Part shown: piece after piece, positions 37,761 to 49,445 of the stretch
Position numbering within the stretch: position 1 is the stretch's first letter
Layout of the letters: every line of letters starts with the position of its first letter
DNA from: Phalacrocorax aristotelis
Taxonomy: Eukaryota > Chordata > Aves > Suliformes > Phalacrocoracidae
Direction of reading: 5' to 3'
NCBI RefSeq assembly: GCF_949628215.1
Contig: NC_134280.1
Location: forward strand, 1,436,501-1,500,500
Length of the DNA stretch: 64,000 nucleotides
The notes under the pieces: generated by a model
What the model saw: only the letters and a program-made list of their open reading frames with translations
What the model was told of the DNA's origin: nothing
The model's database searches: none
Translations under genes and position numbers: made by a program

Positions 37761-38794
37761 CAGCTGCCCCACCGGCCAGCACGTCGCCCTCTGCGGTGAC
37801 TGCCCCGCGGGGGGAAAAATCTGGACCGAGGTGTTCGCATAAATACCTCAGCCCGCGCCAGGCAGCCGTGTGACGGCCCCGGTGCCTTTCACTTCTCCTA
37901 ATCACCCACTGGTGACAACAAAGCCCCGTGATGATCCCGTATATGAATTTCTATGTCTGAGGCCCAGGAAGCACGGAGGGGAGCGGCCGGTTCAGCTCCC
38001 GGTCCAGGTGTGTGCTGCTCCTCACCTCCTCGGCGCGTGGGGCTGTCACGTAAAGCTTTACTCACCTTTTACCCAGATGCTGCAAAACTGTAGAGCCTGA
38101 CACCAGGCATCCTTCAGGCAGGAGGTGCATTAGGCAGGGAAGAAGGGACCATTGCAGCCTGCACTGGTTTGTTTAAGCTGTAATACAGCCACTTGCAACC
38201 TTATTAAAAAGACCAAAAAAAGAAAAAGGCAAGCCTAGAGCAGGAAGAAGGGTCATAAATTAAGTTACAAAATCTTTTCCTGGCCTTAAAGGAGTATGTC
38301 GCAGAGAATAATTAAGATGAAAGAAAGGATGCTCTGCAGGAGCAGCAGGGGTTTGCATGGCCACGGCCAGGCTGCAGGACCCCCCCGACCCCCCGCAGCC
38401 CCCGCCAGCGCGGCGTGGGCTAATGGGATTTCGGAATGAGTGCTTGTACCACACCAAAGCAGCTGTGGCAGTGCCACGGCTCGACCAGAAAGCTCCTGCT
38501 GTGTTAGTCCCAGGCGGTGTTAGACCGGGCAGGGCTGGGGAAATGCTGCTGTCTCCCTCTCCAGCCTGAAGAACAGTGATTTTTTTTTCCCAAGTATTTT
38601 TAATACACTAGCTCCTACAAATTTGGAAAGGAAGTTCAGCGCTCATTCAAAATAGCTAATCTATGTTACTTCTATTTTTTGACTCTTTAGAAGCAGACCG
38701 TATGTGCCAAACCACTTAAAAGGCACTGAAGCGAGAGCCAGGAATGTAATTCAAGTTTTCATCTCTTAAATCCCTTTCATTTTAATACGAAGAT

Positions 38795-38905
38795 TAGGTA
38801 TTTATGGATGCAAACCTGACTCCTACGGCAGTTGGCCTAACCAGACTAACAGAGATTTTTATTATAGTAGTAATTACTTTAATAATTGTTATTTATGTAA
38901 AGGTA
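38795..38905. promoter_or_regulatory. Candidate homeodomain-rich element
   Basis: A short segment with TAGTAATTACTTTAATAATT and GTTATTTATGTAAAGG; the TAATTA core is at 38871-38876. Weak call. Confidence -1.
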
Positions 38906-39164
38906 AGGAGCATCACCGGAGATGCCCATGTGGGCTCGTCCTGCCGGGGTGTGCACGCCACCACTGCCTCCTTCCCGCCTGTGGACCCTGCGCGAGTATT
39001 TGTTGCTTTTATCGTAATAAGGGGCTTAATGACCCAGGAGCTGTTCTGTGCTCCGTGCCCTGCCGGGGATGGCTCGCCGGCAATGCGACGACAAATAGGA
39101 CAGAAACCTGAACCCCACCATTAGGAGACAACGACCCCTCGCGCCGACCTGTCTGCGTGCCCAG

Positions 39165-39176
39165 CCCCCCCCCCCC
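39165..39176. repeat. Poly(C) run of 12
   Basis: Twelve C between GTGCCCAG and ATCAAGG. It is the last of the five long G/C homopolymers. Confidence -1.
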
Positions 39177-40229
39177 ATCAAGGGAGGTCACAAGGAAAAT
39201 GGGAAAATAGCTTTTCTTCACTTCTTAAGAAATATGGGAATTGTTAATTCCCAGAGCAAGGAGTTCTATGAAAAACAAAGCAAAACCAAAACAAAATACA
39301 CAAAGAGACCATGACAAAACCAACCCCCAAAGGGATATCAATGAGCAGGTTGCACAGTATTTAAACCAGGCGTTTCTAAAGCAGGGAAGTCTCTTCAGCT
39401 GAAGCTGAGGCCGTAGGAGGAGGCTGCAGCCGGCAGGCAGCCAGCGCCGGCTCTCCCGGCAGCGCACCGGAGCAGGGCAGCAGCCGCTCCCTCCACCCGG
39501 GGGCTGGTCCCGGCCGTTTACCCGGGACCCTCTTCTTTTTTTTAGGAAAAAAAACCAAACCAAACCTCAAATGTATCTATTTGACTACAAGGTCATTTAC
39601 AGCCTCATTTCAATGGTTTTCTTTTTAATCACTCAATACCCAAACACGCCAGTGCCTCGAGTCCCCGGCCCTCCCAAAGCGCCCCTGCGGAAGGAAGCGA
39701 ATGGCTCACAGTCTCATTACCGTGCAGAGGTTTAAGCCCAAGGCGGAACGATGCGCGATGCTTGGTGCGCGCCAGCAAGTGCCCGCGCTCGCCCAGCTCG
39801 CTTACTGCTGGGAAGAAAAGGCAGCCTGAGTAAAGAGGACCGGGGCTGACAGCCAAATCAGCATATTTTTTTTTTTTGCGCATCCAGTTGGGTTAAGATT
39901 TTGATATCTAAATATAACGAGACACTAAATTAATTGTCTTCACCACACCTACGAGCACCTGGAAACATTTTTCCACTATGGTGTTTCTGCTCCATTAACT
40001 TTGGTACCGAAGCATCAGCGCAATATCTGGCGTTTCTCACAGTGTGCCATTTCCTGAGGGCTAAGCAAACTAAGCGTGTATGCGCAAGGAAAAAATATAA
40101 TCTAAAATACATAAATTATGCAATAGTATTAAGGTATCTGTATGGAGCCCTCATGGCCTAGTTGAATATTGTGTGTGTGCAGAATTGTAAATGGCTGTTA
40201 TATTTGCACGGTGCAGGCCCTGCTACGGG

Positions 40230-40430
40230 ACACCCTAATTTTATAACAGATACTTTAGGAGTATTATATAAAAATTAAGAATAGGGCTTGTCAAAGAAAC
40301 TGTTGCTTCTTGCTTTTTCAATAGTAAACGCTAAATTATGCATGAGGAAGGGGCCACTGAGTGGTTTTCAGCGTTCCTCGATAATGGCCAGCAGACACTT
40401 TAAATTATATTTTGTGTCTCCTACGAAGCG
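40230..40430. promoter_or_regulatory. Candidate conserved non-coding element
   Basis: AT-rich unique DNA with CTAAATTATGCATGAGG and CACTTTAAATTATATTTTG. There is no repeat or coding sequence. Weak call. Confidence -1.
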
Positions 40431-42079
40431 CTAGTCCTTCCCTGAACGCAGCAGAGCAAAGCTGAGCGCTGCCAGCGCTGTCAGGTGAGAGCCCCATTCC
40501 TCTGCAGCATTTTTTCCTCACCGAGAAGGAGGAGACACGACCTTCCCTCAGCGACCGCAGCCGGCGTTTGTAGCCCTGCGGCATCGCTACACGTGCCGAT
40601 TAAGGGAATACGACTGTTGGCGTTAGGACACTTCTGCTGAGCCAGAAGCAAAAGGTGCTTGAGCTGTGTGTTGAGCAGGGTAATAGGAAATAGGAGGAAG
40701 TTCAGTATATGGAGATAAAGGTGGCAGGGCTTCCTAGGGGGTGAGTATTTGTGATGGTTCTAGCTGCGATATTGCAATGCTGGGCATACCGAAGAGCTTC
40801 AGAAATGAGAAAAACTGCATTTGCACCGGTCACGGCCTGAAGCGGGTATTTCTGTGCGCTGTGCTTTTGCACGTGCGTGCTCGTGTGTATGTTTAGAGTA
40901 CGGATGGTCTGAGTGCACGTACGCTCCGTGGGTCGCTCCCCACGCGTCCCAGCAGCCCTCGTTAGCGCCCCAAATCCCCCTGAGCTCGCGGGAAAGCCCC
41001 GAGCGCCCTCGTGCCAGGCCTAAGTGTGCAGCTTAGGGGGTAAAGCCCTGCCCAGGGAAGCATCCTCAGGGAAGATGCGCTCGCAGGGCTGGCTCTTGGG
41101 CACTGGGTCCCCAGGATCCAGCCAGCCGCAGCCTGGCAAGCGTAGGGCATTTGGATTTTGGCCAACAGGTGGATTCCCAAAGCTTAACCCGGCGCTAACC
41201 CTGCAGCTATCGTGCATAAATTTTTCACTTCCATTTTCAAATCTTCCAAGTCGAACGTACCGTCCTATTTTTAGCTCCTCGCATAAGGCAGTTCATGTGT
41301 TGTCCGGCTGCAGCTGCCTTGAGCTTTAGTGAGCGTGCGCTGAAGTCTGCTGCTTTTTGCTTTTCAGAAGGGGGGAACACGGTGTAAATGTGATGTTCCA
41401 GGGAGCCAGCACAACATCACTACCGCGCCCCGCGGTGTCGAACCACTGCTCCGTGGGCGCAGCCCGCCCGCCTCTCCCCCGTTGCAGACCATCAAAAGTC
41501 AGTAAAAGAGAAATCAATTATCTTCACTTAGAGCTTTTTCATCCGCTTATGCCACAGGGGATGGCTGAAGCAGAATAAATGACTATATTCCTATAAACGT
41601 CAATGGGAAATTATATTTATGTGCTCTTTGGATGCGCATTTGTATTTTAGGATTTGATGATCTCATTACCGAGCCTGTGAGAGTGAACGACTTTGGTAGC
41701 AAGCTGGAGGAGACACGTTTATGAGATTATTTTTCTTTCTGAACCCATCTCTTGTGATGCTTTCGGCACCTGGTAGCGCTGCTGTGATTCTTTATGCCAC
41801 GGTGGTGCCGTTCTTGCCCTCTGCATCCCATGGCGAGGGCAGAAGCATGGTATCGCCTTCACTTGCAGCCACCCTGAGCAGAACCCTGTCAGCAGGCATG
41901 GGGATTTCTGCGGCCAGCTTACAGCACGCAGGCAGCTAACATTGCACTTACACAGAGCCCGATTAAAGCAATCTGGCTCAGGCATCCAAAAGCATGGCTA
42001 AACCGTACTGATAGTTGGGAGAAACATTCCTCCATCGACTCGCTAGCGTTCCACGTTTGCTTTCACACTGTCTCAGTGT

Positions 42080-42400
42080 ACAAGCATTGCCATTTTTTTC
42101 TCTTATTAGCAAGGAAAATTTTGTGACTGAAGGAACAAGGTATTAGCAAATAGCATTTGAGGGAATAAGTTGAGAGTTTTTGCCAATTTGCATAAAATGA
42201 AAGTTATAAATTTTTAATATACTTATTAAAAGAAGAACAAAATGCTTTATCGTCTCAAAGGGGAGCTTAGTTAATTTATTTTTAAAATTAAATTAATTTT
42301 GCTGTAAAGTGTGGATTTAGCAATCTAGCCAATTAGTATCAGATATTTTGCATAGTTCCTTCTCAGGGCTGGGTGTAAGGTCACGTTCATATTCATCCTG
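42080..42400. promoter_or_regulatory. Candidate conserved non-coding element
   Basis: Strongly AT-rich, repeat-free segment with an octamer word ATTTGCAT at 42186-42193 and tandem AATTAAATTAATTTT cores at about 42284-42300. It is followed by TGTAAGGTCACGTTCA. Weak to moderate call. Confidence -1.
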
Positions 42401-43449
42401 AGCATCATCCCACCACAGGACTTAATTTTGTCCCTTTGTTGGGACATGCATTGATTTGGCTTTTCTTTTCTTTGTTACTGAAGAAGGCTCCAAGAACGCT
42501 TAAGGAATCGAAGCTTGGAGCCTTCCCAGGGGCAGTCGGGAGGATGCCAAGAGAAAACTCCCCCAGGTTATTCCGACAGCGAGCGACGCTGCTGTGCCCG
42601 CGCTCTCCCTCGCCTGCCCTCTTCCGCACGCTCGTCCATCTGTCACGCGCTTTCCATCACATGCAGTTGGTGTGGAATGAGTCCAAAGGCCCCATTCCCA
42701 AGACAGCGCCCAACAACCTCAGCTAAACCTACAAACGGTTTAGACCGAAATAAATGTAGCAGTTTGGCGAGTGGATCTGGGGCGATAAATCAGAATTGGC
42801 AAACAGCTGTCTTGACTGGTGTTGCCTATGTACTACGTACATGGCCACCGCAGATTATATATAAAATACATATATTATGTGCAAACTGTGTATTTTCTTA
42901 CCTGTATATGGTCTTAGATCCCATACGTAGGCACACGGACGAGGAAGCTCTGCTGAGCCCACAGCGTTTGCAGTCACCAGCACGTCTCACCCTCCCATCA
43001 CGCTCGTGCTGTTCCTCAAACCTCCACCACCTGGGAAAGGCCATTACTGGGGCCAACGGAGCCAGGCCCCGAAACGCAGGCTGCCGCGTGGGGCAGTGCT
43101 GGCGTGGCGAGTGCCGGCGGACCTCTCGGCACGGGCTGGCATGCCCTTTTGAAGACAAATTGCATAAGTGGTTCTCATGTGAAATATTCTGCTCACTTCT
43201 CATTAGCATCCCCCATCCAACGGGAGGAAAGTGATGGCAGCCTCGGTGGTTTCACCGAGTTACCCAACTGCCATAAGCTGGGCTTAACAGTGAGAAACCG
43301 CTCACGGCATTGGGCTTAGCTCCATTCATCACTTGGATGCCCACTGTCCACGACTGTTACGACCAGACCTGTTGGCATGGGGAGGACTCTACATAGTGAC
43401 AACATTTGGGTCAAGAGACCCTTTCCCCTCCACCCCAGGCAGATGCATG

Positions 43450-43475
43450 TGTGGGTCTCTGATGTGGGTCTCTGG
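43450..43475. repeat. 13-bp tandem duplication
   Basis: TGTGGGTCTCTGA is followed immediately by TGTGGGTCTCTGG. This is a small direct repeat in GC-rich intergenic DNA. Confidence -1.
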
Positions 43476-45269
43476 TGGATTGCACAGTCGGGGGTGGGGG
43501 AGGGGTCTCAGCCAGGGGATAGTCAATGTCTACAGTCAAAACTATATAGCTGTGAAAAGAGACAATCCTGTTTCCCTGCCTTTCCCTGCCGCCCCCGCGG
43601 GATGGTGTCGAAGCCCATCGCTCTCCCCCAGCCGCGGCCGGTCGGGTGGGCTGCAGCAGGCGCGATGCTCACCGAGCACATCGCCTGTCGGCCCTCGGAC
43701 CGTGTCCCCAGCGGCAGAACTCACGGGTGCAGCGACCGCAGGAGGGGTTGGGACAGGCCACCCCTTCTCTCGCTGCCGCTTTGGGGCCAGCTCTGCCCCC
43801 AGACCTGCTCGGCCCCCCCACAAGCCGCTCTCCTGGGCTCCAGAGGCTACGAGAAGCAGCTCGATGCTGCGCCCAGGCAGCGCCCAGCGAGCTGCGGTGC
43901 GGAGGGGCTGGGGGGGGTTACACACAGCCCAACAGCAGCCCGGGCCTCTGATGACTTGATGCACAGATGTTCATCCTGGGAATAACAACTCAAGTGCATT
44001 TTTGCAGCAGAGAGTGCTTGGAAATGGTGTAAACAGATTAACAAAAGCAGTATTGCACTCATGCGAAATAGTACTTATAACCACACAAAAATTAGGCTGC
44101 CATAAAAGGATGAGTTTGCTCTCTTGTTGTCCCTCTTTCCCCTCTCTGACTCTTCCCCACTCTCCTTCCCTCCTCCCCCGGGCTTTCTGTGAACTGGAAA
44201 TGTGAGAAGCATAACTGCAAATCACCTCAAATCCCTGGAATCGGTGGTTCTATCACCACACATGACCGCTGGGCCGCCCTCCCTGCCCCCTCCCCGTGCT
44301 GCCGCTCCATCACAGGGCGGCTGGTGCGAGCGGCAGCGTGGCCAGGAGCAGCCTGTCGCCAACATCTGATTTTTTAAAAAAAAAAATACATGGATGCAGC
44401 TGCCTTTGGTGGCGACCTGATCCTCTGGCAGGGACAGGGCTGCTGCCGGGCTGCCTGGGCGCGGAGCTCCCCCTCTTCCCTGGCAATGACCCCGCTTCCC
44501 TTCCCGCCGTGGGCAGAATAAAGCCCTCTCACCATACGTAAAGGTGCTTAAATGCTCCTCATTTGCCCCAACACAGGATGAGGATATATTTCCTTTTGAG
44601 CTCTTGTACCAGGGATGCTTCTCCTTCTTTCTCGCCCTTCCTCCCTGGCCGATACTTTCCCCACATAAGCACGTAAAACCCACCTGCCATTTCACTGTCA
44701 TATTTCCAAGTAAGCACAGCAAATTCGCTTCATTTCAACCACAGCTGAGGCAATAAATTCACATGTATTCCGCGTCTGGTGACAGGGATGGTCGCGCCAG
44801 CCCCGCGCTGCCGTGCCTCTGCTCTGCCACAGGCGGTGATTCGGTCACACCAAGCGCAGCCCCGACGCCGCGGTCTGCAGCGCTCCCGAGGCGGGTTTGC
44901 CGCGCGGGACGGCTCCTCCGGTCCCCAGGGATGCCCTTCGCGGGCTGGGGCGTCCGCCAGCTGACGCGGGTATTCCTGGGTGAGTCCAGCTATGCTGCAC
45001 CGGGGGATGTGGAAATAACGAGAATAAAACTCTGATTGGAAACCAGGTGTGTGAGCAAAGAAATCGCCAACGTTTACTACCTCATCACTTCCAACAGTAT
45101 GGGAAAAAATACATCTATATAGGGGCGGACGTACAGGACCAGCAACGCAAGGTCCGGACTCAAAGTAGGCGAGTGCTTAACTGGGAAAACCAGAATCTGA
45201 TTATGCTCTAGTAACCTTCCTCCAGCAGCCTCTTGAGGGGAAGGAGTTAAAAAGCCAACTATCATCCCA

Positions 45270-45545
45270 CATCTTTTGTCATTCTTTTATTTTCGTAGCA
45301 CAGAACCTATTTTGCCCACCCTGAGCGGTGATACCCAGCCACTAACGGGGCAATTTATAGATGCAAACCGAAGAGGAAGGCCTGCTCTAATGGGGAGAGA
45401 TCTGATAGCCTCTATTGATTTCTGGAGCTTTAATTCCTGGGGCTGGATGGGGGAGATAATGATAAAAATTCCTGCTTCTCTGTGCAGAGAGCGAGCTCCC
45501 AGTGCCTGTGCTACGCAGGAGCGGCACTTCATAAATTGATGTAAA
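45270..45545. promoter_or_regulatory. Candidate conserved non-coding element just 3' of KCNJ3
   Basis: Unique sequence with GGGGCAATTTATAGATGC, CTCTATTGATTTCTGGAGC, TTTAATTCCTGGGGCTGG and GAGATAATGATAAAAATTCC. It lies about 0.3 kb beyond the presumed distal KCNJ3 poly(A) site. The sequence texture is one of the more enhancer-like in the window. Confidence -1.
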
Positions 45546-45830
45546 GTTCAAAAATTCCGTAGGACGTTGGCCTATCGGGGCTGCCCGAGTTATAGACCCC
45601 CAAGGGTTTTCAGCACGTACCTTGGGCTCCGCTCTTCGCTGTCCTTCGGGAAGCAGCCTGCGGTGTTGCGTGGGCTGGGCTCAGCCAGACCCCCTCCAAA
45701 GACCCTGGAAGTGCAGCTCAACTAAACTGAGGTTTTACTTTTGCTGCTAGCAACAGCAATCGAGAGAGTGGGCTTTTGCACATACTAAATGCGAAATCAG
45801 AAGTCCTTAAACAGTTTGAATACATAGTCA

Positions 45831-45836
45831 TTTATT
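45831..45836 (-). terminator. Distal AATAAA candidate for KCNJ3
   Basis: A minus-strand AATAAA sits at the far end of an AT-rich, apparently unique segment that begins near 46.5 kb. If used, the 3' UTR would be about 3.6 kb. It is one of several candidate signals and was chosen because it is the last before sequence character changes toward mixed GC. Confidence -1.
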
Positions 45837-46372
45837 AAAGTAATAAAAAGTGGACTGGATAAAAGACAAACACATTTAAACCGAACAATTTTTGAAAGTT
45901 TAATATAGCTTTAGATAAAACTGAGCTTGCAGTATTAATGAATACAAGAGTTTGTTGTTTCGTATAATTCAAATAAACTTGTACATTTATACAGTTATAG
46001 ACTGCATGCTGGAAAATGCATTTGGTTTATTCTAATCTGAATATGTACAATCTACAATATAATTCAAGCATAAATTCAGCAGTAGAGAACACAGACCGGC
46101 TGTGCAATCAAACAGTTACTTTTTCTTAGCATAAGCGTTAGGGCTGGGCTAAAATGTTAATTAGGGAAAAAAAACAAGCGACCACACCAATAAAAATGAA
46201 GTATTAACCAGAAAAAAAAAAACTTCCTAAAATGAATAACTAAAGAACGTTATCGTTCATGTTTGTACTTTTATTAACGAAAGACGCACATATTGTCACC
46301 TTAACATAGGTAACGAGTTGCAATACAAGCTACGAGCCCCAGAGATCTTGCATCCAGCAAGGACAGGTGCAT

Positions 46373-46398
46373 ATTTTGATTTAAAAAAAAATCAAAAT
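46373..46398. repeat. 9-bp hairpin in the presumed 3' UTR
   Basis: ATTTTGATT (46373-46381) and AATCAAAAT (46390-46398) are perfect complements separated by eight A/T bases. In a KCNJ3 transcript this would be a short AU stem-loop. Confidence -1.
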
Positions 46399-48352
46399 TT
46401 TCAGTTAATCATAACTTAATATTTTCTATGGCGTTAATTTAATAAAAGCGAGGATACTTTCCCAGCGTTTCACATACTTTCAGGTTTTTTTTTTTATACA
46501 GGCTACCGAGTAAGCTGCAGCCACGCCGATGGCCAGTGTATTTTACAGCTATGGCACTTCTCCTGTCACCTCTTTTAAGTTTAACTTATAGAACACACCC
46601 ACGCTTAAAGCAATCAATCTTAAATCAATCTCGCACACAGAATCAACCCAAAGTTTCCCAAAGAGAAACGCCGCTTGGGTCTCCCGAAGGCAGGCCTTTG
46701 CAGCCGCTGAGCAGCCGGAGCCACGCACCTTCCCCTCGGTTTCGGGAGGGAGGATGCTGGCAGCCCCGGGGCACGGCTGGTGAAACACCTCTGCTCTTAG
46801 TCTGGGGACATGGCGCATTTACTTTTCCATAAAGAAAAGCCAACCGGACCATGAGCCATTCCCCAAGCTGAGAGCTTCAGGTGGTGGGTGGGAGACCTGG
46901 GCAGAGGTGGGCAGCCCCGCCCCCCCCGTGGGACCCCAATGTCCCAGGGAGGGGGACGCCACCGGAGCCACAAAACTGTGGGCACCAGCACCACAGCAAC
47001 ATCACCGAACGGCAGCGGGTTGGCTGGGGCACGCTCCAGCACCATCCTGGGAAGGCGGCAGTGGTCCTCCACCCACCTTGACTAAACCAAAGGAGCTTTT
47101 GAGGAGGGGGTCAAGCTGCCGAAGACCCTTCTTTCAAAACCAGACCGATCTGCTCAATCGCTCGGCTGTGCCACCGGCGGTGGTTACCGTGCCGATTAAC
47201 GTTCTTGGCTCGCTGGTGGTGTTTTTTACTGCTGACACCTGGCAATTGTACATGGCTATTTTTGCTGTCAGTCAAGGACCGGTAGAAGAGTTACATGTGG
47301 TACAAAAATCAGCAGTATTTTACAAGACAACCTGAGGAAGTGTTAGCAAATGGGGGGAAAAGAAGTCCAGATTTTACCCTTGCCACGTGAGGGGTCTGCT
47401 CGTTGCACGTGTAGAGCACAGGATCAGCCCACGGGGAGCGATGCACGCCCTTCCCTTCAACAGTCACGTGCAGAGATTTGAAGTACAGCCAAAGGTGTAA
47501 AAAGCATGCAGTGCCACTCAAAACCCATGATGAACAATGGAAAGAAACTTTGGAAGTTAGTAGAAAGTCCTTGGGCGTACAACTGGCAGGTCGTACACTG
47601 CAACTTCCAGGGAAAGCACTGAGCCACAGCGGTCTCTGAGCCAATCCTCCAGCAGGGCTGAGCTTCTGGGTTCTTACTCCGTGCCAATGTGTGTAACAAA
47701 ACCAAATTCTTTTATTCCTCCAAGATCATCAGATCTGCTGTTATCAGTCACGCAGCGAGCGTCAGCATTCGTGCAGGATGGTCCAGAGCCCGCGAGTCAG
47801 AACCGCCCGTCCATGACCGCAGCTACGCGTGCGCCTCCTGACCCACGCGTGTCCGTGTCTGGGACCCCCGGCTGTGGGCTCAAGGGTTTTTTTTTTACAC
47901 ACAGACGATGTCGCGCAGAGCCCCTTTCCCAGCGGCCGCGTGCGGTGGCTTTCGTACCTGGCTCTCTGACAGTGCCACCCATCGCTCCATCTCGCCCAGA
48001 CCTCTTCCTCCAAGCAGCCCCGGGGAAGCCATCGCGACCTGGCCCCCAAACACAGACCACGGGTGTCCCTGGGCACCACAGCAGCCGACCTCCAGCGTTT
48101 TGGGGAGGGTCCCGGGTGGTGTGGGGTGCTCCAGCACCTCAAGCCATGATGACGGGGGCACCTGCACAACACCCAGCCCTCCTGGCTCGACCCCACCGGA
48201 GCAAAAGAAGATGGAAAAGGCAACCCGAACACAAGCACAGAAGGATATCAAACCGAACATTTATACAAAGTATTACTCATTTTGAAACCCACAGGGTCAA
48301 CTTCAGTTAAGAACATGTTTAAACATTATTTTCACCATAGAGAAAGCAGTAA

Positions 48353-48490
48353 GGAGCGACGCCACCGGCGGCGTGGCCGGGGAGCCGCGCGCCTGCCCGA
48401 GCCCGGGGCTCGCCGCGGCGCCGCACAGCTCCGGCTGCGAGACCGCGGCTGGCGCCACCGCCGCCTGCATCGCTACCGGCCCGACTGGGC
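48353..48490. other. CpG-dense block within the presumed KCNJ3 3' UTR
   Basis: About two dozen CpG dinucleotides occur in roughly 135 bases (for example GCCACCGGCGGCG and CGCCGCGGCGCCG), between strongly AT-rich flanks. It is too short for a classic CpG island. It may be a GC-rich structured element of the 3' UTR, a small unmethylated regulatory site, or downstream DNA if the proximal poly(A) site is the only one used. Confidence -1.
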
Positions 48491-48744
48491 CATCGAAGCA
48501 AGGGGGAGCGAAATCTGGGCACTGCGGAATTAGGGGGAATTCTGAGTCTGCCTTTGGGGTGCAGTTCGTCCAGAATAAATGCCTGCTTGGCTTCACGGAG
48601 ACATTCAGCTGTTTTCATGGTTAGCTATTCTATCAACATGAGAAATCAAGTACTTCCTGCTTATTTAAAATGCTTTTCTTGCACATATATTATAAATCAT
48701 GAATATTTTAAAAAAATTTTACCGATCGTATCTAAAGAGTGAAT

Positions 48745-48762
48745 TTTATTCATTTATTTATT
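48745..48762 (-). terminator. Cluster of three AATAAA poly(A) signals (proximal KCNJ3 site)
   Basis: The plus strand shows TTTATT at 48745-48750, 48753-48758 and 48757-48762, giving AATAAATAAA-type signals on the KCNJ3 strand. Cleavage would be expected roughly 48715-48735. It would yield a short 3' UTR of about 0.7 kb. Use of the site cannot be told from sequence alone. Confidence -1.
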
Positions 48763-49445
48763 GTTTTGCCTAGGCTTATTAATACAATTTTCTTCTCTAA
48801 ACAATGCCTTACGAAATACATTTTAATTTTTTTCCAGTAGCCTAGATGCAGGAAGAGAAACCCCCAAGAAAATGTTAAAGCAAAAGAGAAACCAGCAGTT
48901 AAGTTAAGGCTAGCAGAATTGGTGTTAGGACTTAACTAATACACCTTCTTTTGAGAAAAAAGACATGCACCATAACTACTTTGTTGAACAAAACATCACG
49001 ATCGACATCCGGGGGGAGAAAAAAAAAAACCAAACCATTGTCAAATCAAATTAGAACTCACCCCGAAAGTTACCCACTCGCATGTTTTACCTACTACTTA
49101 CTCTTAAGAAATACAGGGGAAAGGAACGCCCCTTTCCATATTTTTTTCAGAATATACAGTATAAATATAGTAGGAGTCATGCCATAAAACTATATGCAAA
49201 AATTGCACACTATTATTGCATGCGTGTTGTGATACTACATGCCAACGAACATCAGCTCGCCGATCGTCCCGTCGTTCGTACTTACAGCGCAGCCACCGCT
49301 ACCGAGGGGATGCTCCTGCCTCCCGGCACGCCGGGGACCACAGAGTTTAGCACACATACGGCTGGTGGAGGGCCTGCTCTCCTGCCCACGCTGCCCGTGC
49401 CGGTAGCAGTTCAAGCTCTAAACGCTAGCTACAAGTCCCGTCGGG

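Larger units (their letters stand above)
27813..45809. other. Intergenic DNA proximal to the KCNJ3 3' end
   Basis: No gene is supported. The longest open frame in the whole window (239 codons at 42515-43234, plus strand) lies here, but its product has no recognisable domain and no splice or promoter context. The block is distinctive for G/C homopolymers of 12 or more between 29.9 and 39.2 kb, for CpG-rich patches (28.15-28.48, 31.43-31.56, 33.51-33.65, 43.6-43.9 kb), and for several AT-rich unique segments that are enhancer candidates. Confidence -1.
45810..49445 (-). other. KCNJ3: Probable KCNJ3 3' untranslated region
   Basis: The segment follows the KCNJ3 stop codon on the minus strand. 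It holds no convincing coding frame. Several minus-strand AATAAA signals occur. A cluster of three overlapping or adjacent copies lies at 48745-48762, about 690 bases past the stop. Single copies lie at 47711-47716, 46270-46275, 46026-46031 and 45831-45836. The stretch 45.8-46.5 kb is AT-rich, unique-looking and poor in CpG, as distal 3' UTRs often are. The left boundary is set by the last hexamer and is an inference. The transcript could instead end near 48.7 kb, leaving the rest intergenic. Confidence -1.

Noticed and set aside
42515..43234. Longest open frame in the window (239 codons, plus strand)
   Set aside because: The product has no recognisable domain or compositional sign of a real protein, overlaps other frames, and crosses the AT/GC mix typical of chance frames. 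No promoter, splice or poly(A) context supports it.
43333..43985. Two overlapping plus-strand frames of over 200 codons, plus a minus-strand frame
   Set aside because: Simultaneous open frames in three readings are expected in CpG-rich DNA with few stop codons. None is recognisable.
47681..48310. 209-codon plus-strand frame and minus-strand frames opposite it
   Set aside because: They lie in the presumed KCNJ3 3' UTR, in GC-rich sequence, with no family resemblance.
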